From Nocardiopsis gilva YIM 90087 (GTDB lineage Bacteria > Actinomycetota > Actinomycetes > Streptosporangiales > Streptosporangiaceae), in NCBI RefSeq assembly GCF_002263495.1, contig NZ_CP022753.1, positions 1,178,001 through 1,242,000 of the forward strand: 64,000 nt of DNA, written 5' to 3'. Positions within the stretch are counted from its first letter, which is position 1. Every line of letters begins with the position of its first letter. This document shows, one piece after another, positions 1 through 7,437 of the stretch. The position numbers and the translations under genes are program-made. The notes beneath the pieces were generated by a model. The model saw nothing but the letters and a program-made list of their open reading frames with translations, ran no database searches and was not told where the DNA came from.

Positions 1-188
1 TCCAGCGTGCACCGGATGTCGTCGCGCAGCCGCTCGCTCACGGCGACGACGACGTGCTCGCTCGCGTCGAGGGCGGTCCGGAGCACCGGGAGGACCGCCT
101 CACGGAGGTCCCGGGCCGAATCGAAGAATACGCCGTGGTGCTCGAATCCTCCGGTTCCCGCGGTCGCGGACTCCGCGCGCGACGTCAT
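1..188 (-). CDS. MEDS-domain sensor/regulator, N-terminal fragment (runs off window)
   Basis: The reading frame opens at an ATG (188) and stays open to the window edge, giving 62 residues. After a short Ala/Ser/Gly-rich leader it reads FEHHGVFFDS, then a helix and the strand EHVVVAVSERL. This is the pattern of the MEDS (DcmR-type sensory) domain that begins many actinobacterial regulators, where it usually precedes an anti-sigma-factor-type ATPase or another output domain. The output domain is outside the window, so the role (regulator or signal sensor) is inferred from the family only. The Shine-Dalgarno match is weak (GGGGTGATG just upstream). It is read in the same direction as the next gene, a glycosyltransferase that ends 76 bp upstream. 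Confidence 0.6.
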   Translation of the reverse strand, partial: MTSRAESATAGTGGFEHHGVFFDSARDLREAVLPVLRTALDASEHVVVAVSERLRDDIRCTL

Positions 189-264
189 GACATCACCCCG
201 GGGATCCCTCCCGGCCCGTGCCCACTGCTGTCCGATGTTCGTGGTGCTGCTCCCCGTCCGCGGA

Positions 265-1509
265 CTAGTGTGCATCATCGCCGACCGCGGCGAGCAGCTC
301 GTCCTCCTGCGGGCGCGCCCGCGTGTACACGCGCTCGGTCTCCGCAGCCACGCGCTGCCAGGTGAACCGCGACTCCGCGCGGTCGGCCCCGGCGATGCCG
401 TAGGCGCTGCGCATGGTCGCCTCCGAGAGCAGCCCGCGCAACGCCGCGCCCAGGGCCTCGGGCCGGGCCGAGCGCAGCAGGATCCCGGTCGTGCCGTCGA
501 GCACGGCGCCGGTGGCGCTGCCGACGGCGGTGGCGACCACGGGCAGCCCGCACGCCATGGCCTCCAGCAGGCCGCCGCCGTAGGGGTCGTAGGGCGCGGC
601 CGAGACGTAGATGTCGGCCGAACGCAGCAGCCGCGGCATCTCCTTGCGGTCGACGGGCCCGGTCAGCGTGACGCGGTCGTCGACCCCCGCCTCCTTGGCG
701 AGCAGCTCCAGGCGGCGGGCGTCGTCGTCGAGCGCGAGCTCTATCGGCGCCGGCCCGGCCACGATGACCAGCTCGGCCTCGGGGATGCGGACCATCGCCT
801 CGATCAGCGCGTCGGCTCCGCCGCCGGCCAGCCCGGTCACCGAGATGATGCGGGGGCGCTCCTCGCGGCGGCCTTTCCACGGCTCGGTGGCCACGCCACC
901 CTCGACGGTGAAGTGGTCGGTGTCCACGCCGTAGGGGACGACGCTCACGCGGGTGCGCGGCAGGCCCATGCGGGCGAGTTCGAAGCGCTGGTCGGCGGAG
1001 TTGACGACGACGGCGTCGGCGCGCCCGGCGATCGCGGCCTCCAGGCGGACCCGCTCCTGGCGCTCGGGCAGCCCGGCGCGCTGCTCGCTGGCGTTGAGCG
1101 AGTGGAAGGTCTGCACGATCGGCGTCTCCTCGCTGACCCCCTCGGCGGTGCGCGCGGCCGACAGCGCGGCCAGGCCGCTGGTCCAGCCGAACGCGTGGAT
1201 GACGTCCGGGGTGTCCTCGTCCAGGCGGGTGGCGAGGGCGGAGGCGAAGGCGCCGGTGTGTTCGGAGATCTCGTGTTCGCCCAGGGTGTAGTGCGGGCCG
1301 GCCGTCAGGTATTCGACGTTGACGCCGCGCCCCATGCGGGAGCGGCCGGGCAGGTCTTCGGCGTCCTTGCGCGAGTAGACGGTGACGCGGTGTCCGAGCT
1401 TGGCCAGATGGCGGGAGACCGAGGCGATGTGCACGCTTTCACCGCAGGTCGGTTCCCCTTTGTGGGCGGGTAGGGGGCTGGTGTGCTCGGCGACCAAGGC
1501 GATCTTCAC
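265..1509 (-). CDS. GT4-family glycosyltransferase
   Basis: A 414-residue GT-B fold glycosyltransferase of family GT4. The N-terminal acceptor domain starts MKIALVAEHTSPL with a G-E-S-V-H-I segment. The C-terminal donor domain has the family motif GGGLLEAMACGLPVVAT, whose Glu normally contacts the nucleotide-sugar. Such enzymes transfer a sugar from an NDP- or UDP-donor in the cytoplasm; the overall form resembles MshA-like enzymes, but the acceptor cannot be read from the sequence. I chose the GTG at 1509 because AGGAG sits 7 nt upstream; the frame is open further, to 1707, but the extension is Pro/Arg-rich and not family-like. It is a single gene with 662 bp of non-coding DNA upstream. It is not part of a visible mycothiol or polysaccharide cluster. 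Confidence 0.8.
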   Translation of the reverse strand: MKIALVAEHTSPLPAHKGEPTCGESVHIASVSRHLAKLGHRVTVYSRKDAEDLPGRSRMGRGVNVEYLTAGPHYTLGEHEISEHTGAFASALATRLDEDTPDVIHAFGWTSGLAALSAARTAEGVSEETPIVQTFHSLNASEQRAGLPERQERVRLEAAIAGRADAVVVNSADQRFELARMGLPRTRVSVVPYGVDTDHFTVEGGVATEPWKGRREERPRIISVTGLAGGGADALIEAMVRIPEAELVIVAGPAPIELALDDDARRLELLAKEAGVDDRVTLTGPVDRKEMPRLLRSADIYVSAAPYDPYGGGLLEAMACGLPVVATAVGSATGAVLDGTTGILLRSARPEALGAALRGLLSEATMRSAYGIAGADRAESRFTWQRVAAETERVYTRARPQEDELLAAVGDDAH

Positions 1510-2171
1510 GTGTTGCTCCTCATTGCGAGACGGCGACCCGGCGCATGGGAAAACCGCCCGCGGGCGCGGCCGTTCCGACGCTGCGGGTACGGGGGCCGGT
1601 GGGCATGCGAACGGCAGCCCGGGCGGGCGGAGAGGAAGTGTCGGGAGGACAGGAGGGAATTGGGCAGACGCAAAAGGACCACACCTTGACCGTTCGGAAG
1701 AAAGCACAGAACGCGCTCATCACGGCGCGGGCGGGAGAGCCGCGCGGGAGCGTGCGAAGGAGAGGTGTGTCTGCGTCTTAGACACCCATCACTGCGTCAT
1801 TCTGCCAGACCGCGCGACGGGCGCCAAACTCCGCTGTAACGTGCGGTTGTGTGAGGAAGTGATCGCGGAGCGTGCCAAAGTGTGCGGTGGTGGGGGTGTG
1901 GCGGGCACGCGTCGGCATGGGGAAGGAAACGGGTAAGGAACAGGCCCGGATGCTCGCCGGGACGGGTCCGGAACCATACGTTGGACGATAAGGATCCGTT
2001 GAGGAACTGCGTATCAAGGCGTTTTCCGCCATGATGTACGCGGATTTTGACCACGGTCAACGGTCCCCCGATACGGTTACATGATCAACGCGCCTCGGAT
2101 ACCGTCCTCAAGACGAGGCGCCGCTTGGGACTGTGCGGCAGTAACTGCCGATGAAACAGGAGGTTGGGCGT
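1510..2171. other. Intergenic region between divergent genes
   Basis: This 662-bp stretch separates the divergently read glycosyltransferase and PP2C phosphatase genes, so it should hold both promoters. No convincing small gene is visible. The last 200 bp are less GC-rich. An inverted repeat TTGACC-AC-GGTCAA at 2047-2060 lies about 110 bp upstream of the phosphatase and could be an operator. No terminator or repeat element was seen. Confidence 0.4.
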
Positions 2172-2933
2172 ATGGGTGTCGTTGGTGGGGAAGTCGCGGT
2201 CACAGCCCTCACGCACCGGGGTGCTGTACGCCCGGCCAACGAAGACGCCGTTGTGGTGGGGGCGCTCACCGTTGCCAGTGCGAATATGACGCTGCCCGCG
2301 CGGTGCGTACTGCCGCTCGGCGAACCGGTGATCGCCGCTGTCGCCGATGGCCTGGGGGGGCACGCCGCGGGGGAGATCGCCTCGGAGCACGCCGTGCACC
2401 GGATGGCCGAGATGGGTCCCCGTCTGGCTGGACCGGACGACCTGGACATTCTGCTGAAGAACATCGACGAGGAGATTCAGGAGCACGCCACCCAGCACAC
2501 GGAGTTCTCCGGCATGGGGACCACGGTCGCCGGGGTGCTGCTGAACACCGATGGGAACTTCTGGTTCAACGTCGGCGACTCGCGCACCTATCGACTGGAG
2601 GGCACCCGGCTGCGCCAGATATCCCAGGACGACTCGCCTCCGCTGCCTCCGTCCGAGGACGGCAAACCCGTCTCCACGAACTTCATCACCCAGTCGCTGG
2701 GTGGCAGCGGTGCGTCGGCCATGACGCCCCACGTGGGCCGCGACGGCGACGCCGGCCCGGGCGCCTGGCTGATGTGCAGTGACGGCCTCTCCGACCTGGT
2801 CGCCCACGACGACATGGAACGCATCATCGCCGAGGCGGGCAGCGACGAAGCGGCCGTGCACGGCCTGTGGCAGGCGGCGATGGAGGCCTCCGGCCGCGAC
2901 AACATCAGCATCCTGCTCGCGCGTCGGCTCTAG
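2172..2933 (+). CDS. PP2C-family serine/threonine protein phosphatase
   Basis: This 253-residue protein has the order of PP2C (PPM) metal-dependent phosphatase motifs: the N-terminal THRGAVRPANEDA segment, ADGLGGHAAGEIAS with the metal-binding Asp-Gly, the GMGTTVAGVLL strand, GDSRTYRL, CSDGLSDLV and a final GRDNISILL. Length and motifs fit the stand-alone bacterial PstP/Stp type, which dephosphorylates Ser/Thr-phosphoproteins made by Hanks-type kinases using two Mn or Mg ions. There is no transmembrane segment, so it is expected in the cytoplasm. The start is ATG 2172, because AGGAGG lies 8 nt upstream; an in-frame ATG at 2151 lacks a ribosome site. No kinase or FHA gene is adjacent, so its substrates are unknown. 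Confidence 0.85.
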   Translation: MGVVGGEVAVTALTHRGAVRPANEDAVVVGALTVASANMTLPARCVLPLGEPVIAAVADGLGGHAAGEIASEHAVHRMAEMGPRLAGPDDLDILLKNIDEEIQEHATQHTEFSGMGTTVAGVLLNTDGNFWFNVGDSRTYRLEGTRLRQISQDDSPPLPPSEDGKPVSTNFITQSLGGSGASAMTPHVGRDGDAGPGAWLMCSDGLSDLVAHDDMERIIAEAGSDEAAVHGLWQAAMEASGRDNISILLARRL

Positions 2934-3272
2934 CCGCGCCCGCGCTGGACGCGGAGTCCCCGGCGGTGGGAGGTTCCGCGCGTCGGTCGCCGGTCGCCTT
3001 TCCGGCGGGGAACGGTGCTGATGTGATTCACCGCACCGCTGTTCGCTCCGCGCGCGTGGTTCCGGCCGGTCGCGGAATCCGGTGAGGTGTGCGGCCGCGG
3101 CCGCCTGGCCGGGGCACGGGCGTCCGGCCGTGGACGGCTGAACTCCCTGGTGAGGCTGGTGAGCCGAACAGATGGTCGGCTCCGTCGGGGTGGGTCGGGC
3201 GAGGCGGAGCCACGGCCGCCGTCGAGAGATCAGGGGCTGGTCGTACCCCCGGGAATGTCGCCGAAACACCAG

Positions 3273-3324
3273 GAGGAGCGCTCCTCAGGGCTGTGACCTG
3301 CGCCCTTTGCTAGGGTCAGGCGGT
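3273..3324 (+). promoter_or_regulatory. ectA promoter with upstream palindrome
   Basis: A perfect 14-bp palindrome GAGGAGCGCTCCTC (3273-3286) is followed by an extended -10-like TGC-TAGGGT, with the hexamer at 3311-3316. Only 8 nt separate the hexamer from the ectA ATG (3325), and no good Shine-Dalgarno is present, so a leaderless transcript is likely (inference). The palindrome lies where a -35-overlapping operator would be. The rest of the 391-bp gap (2934-3272) shows no gene or repeat. Confidence 0.45.
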
Positions 3325-3933
3325 ATGTCCCGTGATAATTCCTCCCAAAAGGATGACATCCAGCTCGCCCCGCCGGTCATGGCCGATGGCCGACTGCTGT
3401 GGGCGCTGGCCCGCGACAACGGGCTCGATGAGAACTCTCCCTATGCCTACGTGATGTGGTGCCGGGACTTCGCCGCGACCTCCGTCGTCGCCCGGGATGC
3501 TGAGGGTACGCCGCGGGGGTTCGTCATCGGTCATGTGCGACCGGACGCCCCCGACACCTACTTCCTCTGGCAGGTCGCGGTCGATTCGGCCTGCCGCGGG
3601 CGTCGCCTGGCCCGCCGGATGCTCGACTACATCGGCGACCGGATCGCCGAGCGCGGCCTGACCCACCTGGAAGCCACCGTGACGCCGGACAACGCCGCCT
3701 CGCGCGCGCTGTTCGGCTCCTTCGCCCGCGATCGCGGGGCGGAGCCGGTGTGGACGCCGCTCTTCGAGCGGGAGCACTTCCCGCAGGACGGCGGGCACAC
3801 GCACGAGCCCGAAGACCTCGTCCGGATCGGCCCGCTGGGACAGCTGGCCGCTGCGGAGGCGCTGTGGGACTCGGCGGAACTCGCGGCCGAGGCCGATCGC
3901 CTGCGCCAGTCGGCGGTCAGCGGCCGGAACTGA
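3325..3933 (+). CDS. ectA: L-2,4-diaminobutyrate acetyltransferase EctA
   Basis: EctA transfers an acetyl group from acetyl-CoA to the gamma-amino group of L-2,4-diaminobutyrate, the second step of ectoine synthesis. The 202-residue protein is a single GNAT domain. It has the DNGLDENSPYAYVMWCRDF start typical of EctA, the strand FLWQVAVDSACRGRRLARRML (acetyl-CoA pyrophosphate loop, about residues 72-92) and TVTPDNAASRALFGSFAR. The start is ATG 3325, set by family length; the upstream signal looks leaderless. Unusually, ectA is not followed by ectB: a strong terminator ends it at 3948 and ectB begins 4.6 kb later. EctA is therefore presumably under its own promoter but works with EctB, EctC and EctD. 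Identification is firm. Confidence 0.95.
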   Translation: MSRDNSSQKDDIQLAPPVMADGRLLWALARDNGLDENSPYAYVMWCRDFAATSVVARDAEGTPRGFVIGHVRPDAPDTYFLWQVAVDSACRGRRLARRMLDYIGDRIAERGLTHLEATVTPDNAASRALFGSFARDRGAEPVWTPLFEREHFPQDGGHTHEPEDLVRIGPLGQLAAAEALWDSAELAAEADRLRQSAVSGRN

Positions 3934-3947
3934 CCCGCACGTGCGAA

Positions 3948-3990
3948 GGGGCGGTGCCCCCCGGTGGAGAAGATCGGGGGGCACCGCCCC
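3948..3990 (+). terminator. Intrinsic terminator of ectA
   Basis: A perfect 15-bp stem (3948-3962 with 3976-3990) and a 13-nt loop begin 14 bp after the ectA stop and are followed by TTGTTGTT. This ends ectA as a monocistronic unit. Confidence 0.85.
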
Positions 3991-4030
3991 TTGTTGTTCG
4001 CGGCGAATCCGGGCCGGGCGCGCCACCTCT

Positions 4031-4096
4031 CCGTTGATCTCGGGGATATCGACGTAATTTCGTCGAGAATTCGGTCGATATTGCCGAGATCAACGG
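4031..4096. repeat. Dispersed intergenic palindrome, copy 1
   Basis: Outer arms CCGTTGATCTCGG and CCGAGATCAACGG enclose inner arms ending GATATCGAC and GTCGATAT; the 23-bp arms have two mismatches. It lies between the convergent 3' ends of ectA and the secreted-protein gene. It shares its outer arms with elements at 22917, 34888 and 37389. Confidence 0.85.
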
Positions 4097-4119
4097 GGGT
4101 AGCCGGGGCCCAGGTGCGG

Positions 4120-4602
4120 TCAGCCGCAGGCGACGCCGCTCTTGCGGAGCTTGCCGTTGTAGTCGTTCCCCGGCCCCGTGTGGTCGCCGATCGAGGCGTC
4201 GATGTACAGGCACAGGTTCTTCCCGTACACCCTGACCGGACCCGCGTAGTACTTGAACCGGCCCTGGTCCTCGTCGTAGTTGTTCTTCCAGCGGTCCTCG
4301 GCCCAGCGGGAGTTGAACATCTGGATGAACATCGGGGTCTCCTTGCCGTAGCGGAAGGCGCTGGGCCGCTTCGCGAGGACCGCGCAGTTCCACCCGCTGC
4401 CCGCGTCGTAGTACACCTTCACGTCGCTGATGTAGTAGGTGCTGCCGTCGAGCATGTCCTTCATCGGGACCGGGTAGCTGCGCACCAGGTTGCCGCTGCA
4501 GCCGTACCCTCCGGCGTGCGCGGGCGCGGAGACGACCGCCTGCAGCGCGAGGGCGCTGACCAGGACGGCGACGACCGAGACCGCCTTCTTCACCATGTTC
4601 AC
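4120..4602 (-). CDS. Small secreted protein, SapA-like
   Basis: A 160-residue protein with a classical Sec signal peptide (MNMVKKAVSVVAVLVSALAL, with cleavage expected after SAPAHA near residue 30). The mature part is about 130 residues, rich in Tyr, Lys and Gly, with four Cys residues (GYGCSGN, WNCAVL, NLCLYI, GVACG) that could form two disulfides. The general layout recalls the spore-associated protein A family of actinomycetes, which are small exported proteins of unknown function; this match is tentative. The start is a GTG at 4602, with AAGGAG 8 nt upstream. It is transcribed toward ectA and ends just after palindrome copy 1. Confidence 0.65.
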   Translation of the reverse strand: MNMVKKAVSVVAVLVSALALQAVVSAPAHAGGYGCSGNLVRSYPVPMKDMLDGSTYYISDVKVYYDAGSGWNCAVLAKRPSAFRYGKETPMFIQMFNSRWAEDRWKNNYDEDQGRFKYYAGPVRVYGKNLCLYIDASIGDHTGPGNDYNGKLRKSGVACG

Positions 4603-4820
4603 TTCGATAGCTCCTTGTGGGGGTAAGGAGTGGTCATTCCGGGGGTGTGAACATAGCGAAGAACTCGGTTAAAAGGGGCATTTGCCGCCCAATTTCGGCC
4701 CTGACCGAAATGAATACCCCGATGTGCGAGGGCCGTGACCCGGGGCACGCGTTGCGGGCCTCGGGCCACGGCCGCTCCGTTGTGTGCGACCAGGGTCGGC
4801 TGGTGCCGGGACCGCTCTAG

Positions 4821-5751
4821 GGCCTGTTTTTTGAATCGGCGGGTGGAGTGGGGCTCGCGCTGGCAATCTTGGTGAGCGTGTCCGGCCGTCATGAACTCAC
4901 CGATGCCGAGTGGGCCCTGCTCGCCCCGCTCATGCCCGACAACCCGCCCAAAGGCGGCCAATGGGCCGACCACCGCCGCGTCATCAACGCCGTGCTGTTC
5001 CGAACCCGCACCGGGATCCCCTGGCGTGACCTGCCCGAACGCTACGGCCCCTGGGAGACCGCGGCCGGGCGCCACCGCCGCTGGTGCCTGGACGGCACCT
5101 GGCAAAGGATCGCCGACCGGCTGCGCATCGACGCCGCCACCGGAGAAGACCTGGTGGTCGGCATCGACTCCACCAGCGTGCGCGCCCACTCCCACGCCGC
5201 CGGAGCCGCGAAAAAGGGGAAGCGGTACGGGACGAAGCGGACGGCTCGGAAGCACTGGGACGTTCCCGGGGCGGGCTGACCACCAAGATCCACCTGATCG
5301 CCGACCAGCGCAGGCGGCCGCTGGTGACCGCGACCAGCCCCGGCCAGCGCGGTGACGCGCCCATGTTCGAGCCGCTGATGGTCGCCCTGCACCTGCCCCG
5401 CTCGGTCGGGCGCCCCCGGACCAGGCCCGACCGGCTGCTCGCGGACAAGGCCTACTCCTCAGCGGCGATCCGCTCCCACCTGAGCAGGCGCGGTATCAAG
5501 GCGACCATTGCCCAGCCCGCCGACCAGCGGGCCAATCGCAGGCGCAGGGGATCGGCGGGCGGTCGGCCCCCGGCTTTCGACCGGGGTGCCTACCGCGGCC
5601 GCAACACTGTAGAACGGGCGATCAACCTGCTCAAGCAGAACCGGGCCGTGGCCACCAGGTACGACAAGCGCGCCGCGATCTACGACGGGACCGTCCAGCT
5701 CGCCTCGATACGGATCTGGCTACGCGACCTCACCCGTTCGAAAAACACTGC
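4821..5751 (+). mobile_element. IS5-family insertion sequence (about 931 bp)
   Basis: The element is bounded by imperfect terminal inverted repeats (left GGCCTGTTTTTTGAA, right end reading TTCGAAAAACACTGCC) and flanked by a 4-bp duplication CTAG at 4817-4820 and 5752-5755. CTAG fits the YTAR target preference known for IS5-type elements. It carries one transposase read through a -1 frameshift. It sits exactly in the stop codon of the neighbouring copC-like gene. Ends and reading frames look intact, so it may still be mobile. Confidence 0.85.
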
Positions 5752-5755
5752 CTAG
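4848..5755 (+). CDS. IS5-family transposase, two frames joined by a -1 frameshift
   Basis: This is a DDE transposase of the IS5 family. The first frame (4848-5279) begins with the HELTDAEWALLAPLMP N-terminal domain and includes VVGIDSTSVRAH, which holds the first catalytic Asp. The second frame continues with GGLTTKIHLIAD, LLADKAYSSAAI (second Asp) and YRGRNTVERAINLLKQNRAVATRYDK (catalytic Glu). The frames meet at a run of five A and four G (5211-5219) after codons AAA-AAG, a typical programmed -1 slippage site, so the gene is probably functional rather than broken. The TAG stop at 5753-5755 lies inside the duplicated CTAG target. The start could also be a GTG slightly downstream; no strong ribosome site distinguishes them. 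Confidence 0.8.
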
Positions 5756-6393
5756 CTGTCCGCGCCGTCCTGGCCGCCCTGACGGCCGCGCATGCGGATG
5801 ATCAGGATGACGATCAGCGCGATGATCGCGATTCCGCCGATGACCGCGCCCACGGGGCCCAGCGACTGCATCGGGTCGCTGGACGCGGCAGGCTCGCCTT
5901 CGTCGGTGGAAGTGCCGTCCTGGGTGTCGGAGCCCGCCGTGTCGTCCGGGCTGGGCGCGGCGGTGTCCGCGTCCTCGGCCGCCGCCTCGTTGTCGGCGAC
6001 GGCCTCCTCGGAGACGCTGAACGTGAGCTTCTCCTCCAGCGGGTGGCCGTCGGCGGAGACGATCCGGTAGGCGATCGTGTACTCGCCCGCGGCGTCGAGG
6101 GGCCGGAGGTCGGTCGCGGCCGTGGGGCCGTCGAGCCGGACGTCGCCCTCCTCGTAGGTGTCGCCGTCCGGGCCCGTGACGACGATGGCGTTGCCGCCGT
6201 CGTTCACGTCGGCGTTGAAGGTGAGCGTGACCTCCTCGGGGGCCTTGTCGAGCTTCGCGCCGTCCTTCGGTGAGGAGTCGATGAGCGCGTTGTGCGCCAG
6301 GGCCGCTGGAGCCAGGCCGATGCCCAGCAGTAGGGAGGCCGTGAGCGAGGCGAGCGTGACGGCGCTGCGTCGCGCCGTGAACGTGTGAGGCAT
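5752..6393 (-). CDS. CopC-domain copper-resistance-like exported protein
   Basis: A 213-residue protein with a Sec signal peptide ending ...APAALA, then the CopC beta-sandwich (HNALIDSSPKDGAKL starts the mature part at His; TLTFNADV; YRIVSADGHPLEE). A long acidic Asp/Glu/Ser/Thr linker follows, then a C-terminal transmembrane helix (AVIGGIAIIALIVILII) and basic tail. The mature N-terminal His and SADGHP are positions that bind Cu(II) in CopC proteins. The protein would be anchored outside the membrane and bind or deliver copper. Its TAG stop is the CTAG target of the adjacent IS element, so the coding region is unharmed. It lies 34 bp downstream of a membrane-protein gene in the same direction and they probably form one unit. 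No CopD fusion is present. Confidence 0.85.
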   Translation of the reverse strand: MPHTFTARRSAVTLASLTASLLLGIGLAPAALAHNALIDSSPKDGAKLDKAPEEVTLTFNADVNDGGNAIVVTGPDGDTYEEGDVRLDGPTAATDLRPLDAAGEYTIAYRIVSADGHPLEEKLTFSVSEEAVADNEAAAEDADTAAPSPDDTAGSDTQDGTSTDEGEPAASSDPMQSLGPVGAVIGGIAIIALIVILIIRMRGRQGGQDGADS

Positions 6394-6427
6394 GGGGTGA
6401 GGTGACCTTTCCGGCCGTTGGTATCCG

Positions 6428-7072
6428 TCAGATGGTGTGGGGACGCGCGTGGAGCGCGTCGATCCTGAGTTGGAGACGCTCAGCCGGTGACGGCGGCCCC
6501 CGGGTGCGCTCGCGGCGCAGCATGCGCGGGCTCGGTCGTGCGGGGGTCGGGTCGGGTGCGCCGGTGCGCGGATCGGCGATCGGGAGGACCGCGGGCGGTA
6601 GCAGGGGCGGCAGGGCGGCGGTCAGCAGCCGCAGGAGAGTCCACAGGCACCGCTCACCGTGCGCGAGGAGGGCGGCCGCCAGGAGCGCCGCCCACAGGTG
6701 CCCGGCCAGCATGCCGGGGGAGAAGCCCACGACACCGAGGGCGTGGGTGAGCGGGGCCGATCCGTGGCCCGGCGCTGGGTGGGCGCTGTGCTCCCCCGCG
6801 GCGGTGGGAGAGGCCGCACTCAGGCCCTGGAAGACGAGGTGCAGGCCGACCTGGGCCGCGGCGAGGACGGTGAAGATCTCGCAGAACCCGCGCTGGCACC
6901 GGGTGAACCGGACCAGCAGCACGGCCATGAGGGCGGTGGCCGCGGCGAAGGCGCCGGGGGCGATGGGCGAACCGGCCCAGACCGCGTGCCCACCCCAGGC
7001 CAGGCCGGTGCACGCCACGGCGAGCACCGCCGTGCGTATGACCCGGAGGGGGCCGCCACCTGGGGACCGCAC
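6428..7072 (-). CDS. Polytopic membrane protein next to copC-like gene
   Basis: I do not recognise a named family. From a GTG at 7072 the frame gives 214 residues with about four hydrophobic segments (TAVLAVACTGLAW, AAATALMAVLLV, VLAAAQVGLHLVF, and LAGHLWAALLAAALLA). A His-rich loop (HSAHPAPGHGSAPLTHA) follows the third segment, and the C-terminus is Pro/Arg-rich and cytoplasmic. The His-rich loop and the position just upstream of the CopC-domain gene suggest a role with copper or another metal (inference). The open frame extends much further upstream (to 7624), but that part overlaps the WhiB gene and a terminator, so it is not coding. The start is uncertain: GGGAG lies very close to the GTG. 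Confidence 0.55.
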   Translation of the reverse strand: MRSPGGGPLRVIRTAVLAVACTGLAWGGHAVWAGSPIAPGAFAAATALMAVLLVRFTRCQRGFCEIFTVLAAAQVGLHLVFQGLSAASPTAAGEHSAHPAPGHGSAPLTHALGVVGFSPGMLAGHLWAALLAAALLAHGERCLWTLLRLLTAALPPLLPPAVLPIADPRTGAPDPTPARPSPRMLRRERTRGPPSPAERLQLRIDALHARPHTI

Positions 7073-7098
7073 GACTCCCGAACCTAACCGAGAACATC

Positions 7099-7155
7099 GG
7101 TGGCGTGAAGCCGCCGGCGGGTCGTCCACGACCCCGCCGGCGGCTTCACGCCACC
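7099..7155 (-). terminator. Terminator hairpin after whiB-family gene
   Basis: A 26-bp stem with one unpaired G (7099-7124 with 7129-7155) and a 4-nt loop stands 18 bp beyond the whiB-like stop. It has no T-run but is very stable and separates whiB from the membrane-copC unit. Confidence 0.75.
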
Positions 7156-7173
7156 TACCGCCGGAACCGCGGA

Positions 7174-7437
7174 TCAGCTGGCGGGTGCCAGCTCGCGGCG
7201 CATGTAGCGGCGCTCCTCGGGGCTGGTCCCGCCCCACACGCCGTGCGCCTCTCCGGCGGCCAGCGCCCACCGCAGGCACTCTTGGCGAACAGTACAGCTG
7301 CGGCAGACGGCCTTGGCGAGCTCCGCGTCGTGCTGCCCCGGCCCGGTCGTGCTCACCGGGAAGAACAGCTCCGGGTCGTACTGTCGGCAGGCTCCCTGCG
7401 CGACCCAGTCTTCGCTTTCGTGGTAGAGGCGGTTCAC
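7174..7437 (-). CDS. WhiB-family iron-sulfur regulator
   Basis: An 87-residue WhiB-like protein. Four Cys residues expected to bind a [4Fe-4S] cluster are seen as GACRQYDPELFFPV, then CRSCTVRQEC (C-x2-C-x5-C). The turn GVWGGTSPEERR, which contacts the principal sigma factor in this family, and a basic C-terminal tail follow. Such proteins bind the primary sigma factor and tune promoters in response to redox or developmental cues. I chose the GTG at 7437 because GGAGG lies 7 nt upstream and the length fits; an in-frame ATG at 7512 lacks a ribosome site. There is no AT-hook, so it is not WhiB7. Single gene with its own terminator and a tandem repeat far upstream. Confidence 0.9.
   Translation of the reverse strand: MNRLYHESEDWVAQGACRQYDPELFFPVSTTGPGQHDAELAKAVCRSCTVRQECLRWALAAGEAHGVWGGTSPEERRYMRRELAPAS

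Noticed and set aside
7-1473. Long open frame on the plus strand opposite the glycosyltransferase
   Set aside because: It is antisense to a gene with clear motifs; its translation is low-complexity (Gly, Arg, Ala, Val), as expected for the shadow of a GC-rich gene.
3172-3324. N-terminal extension of EctA
   Set aside because: The extra 51 residues are Arg-rich, not family-like, and overlap the promoter and palindrome.
4821-5755. Treating the two transposase frames as a dead pseudogene
   Set aside because: A slippery A5G4 run at the junction, intact ends and intact catalytic motifs fit programmed frameshifting better.
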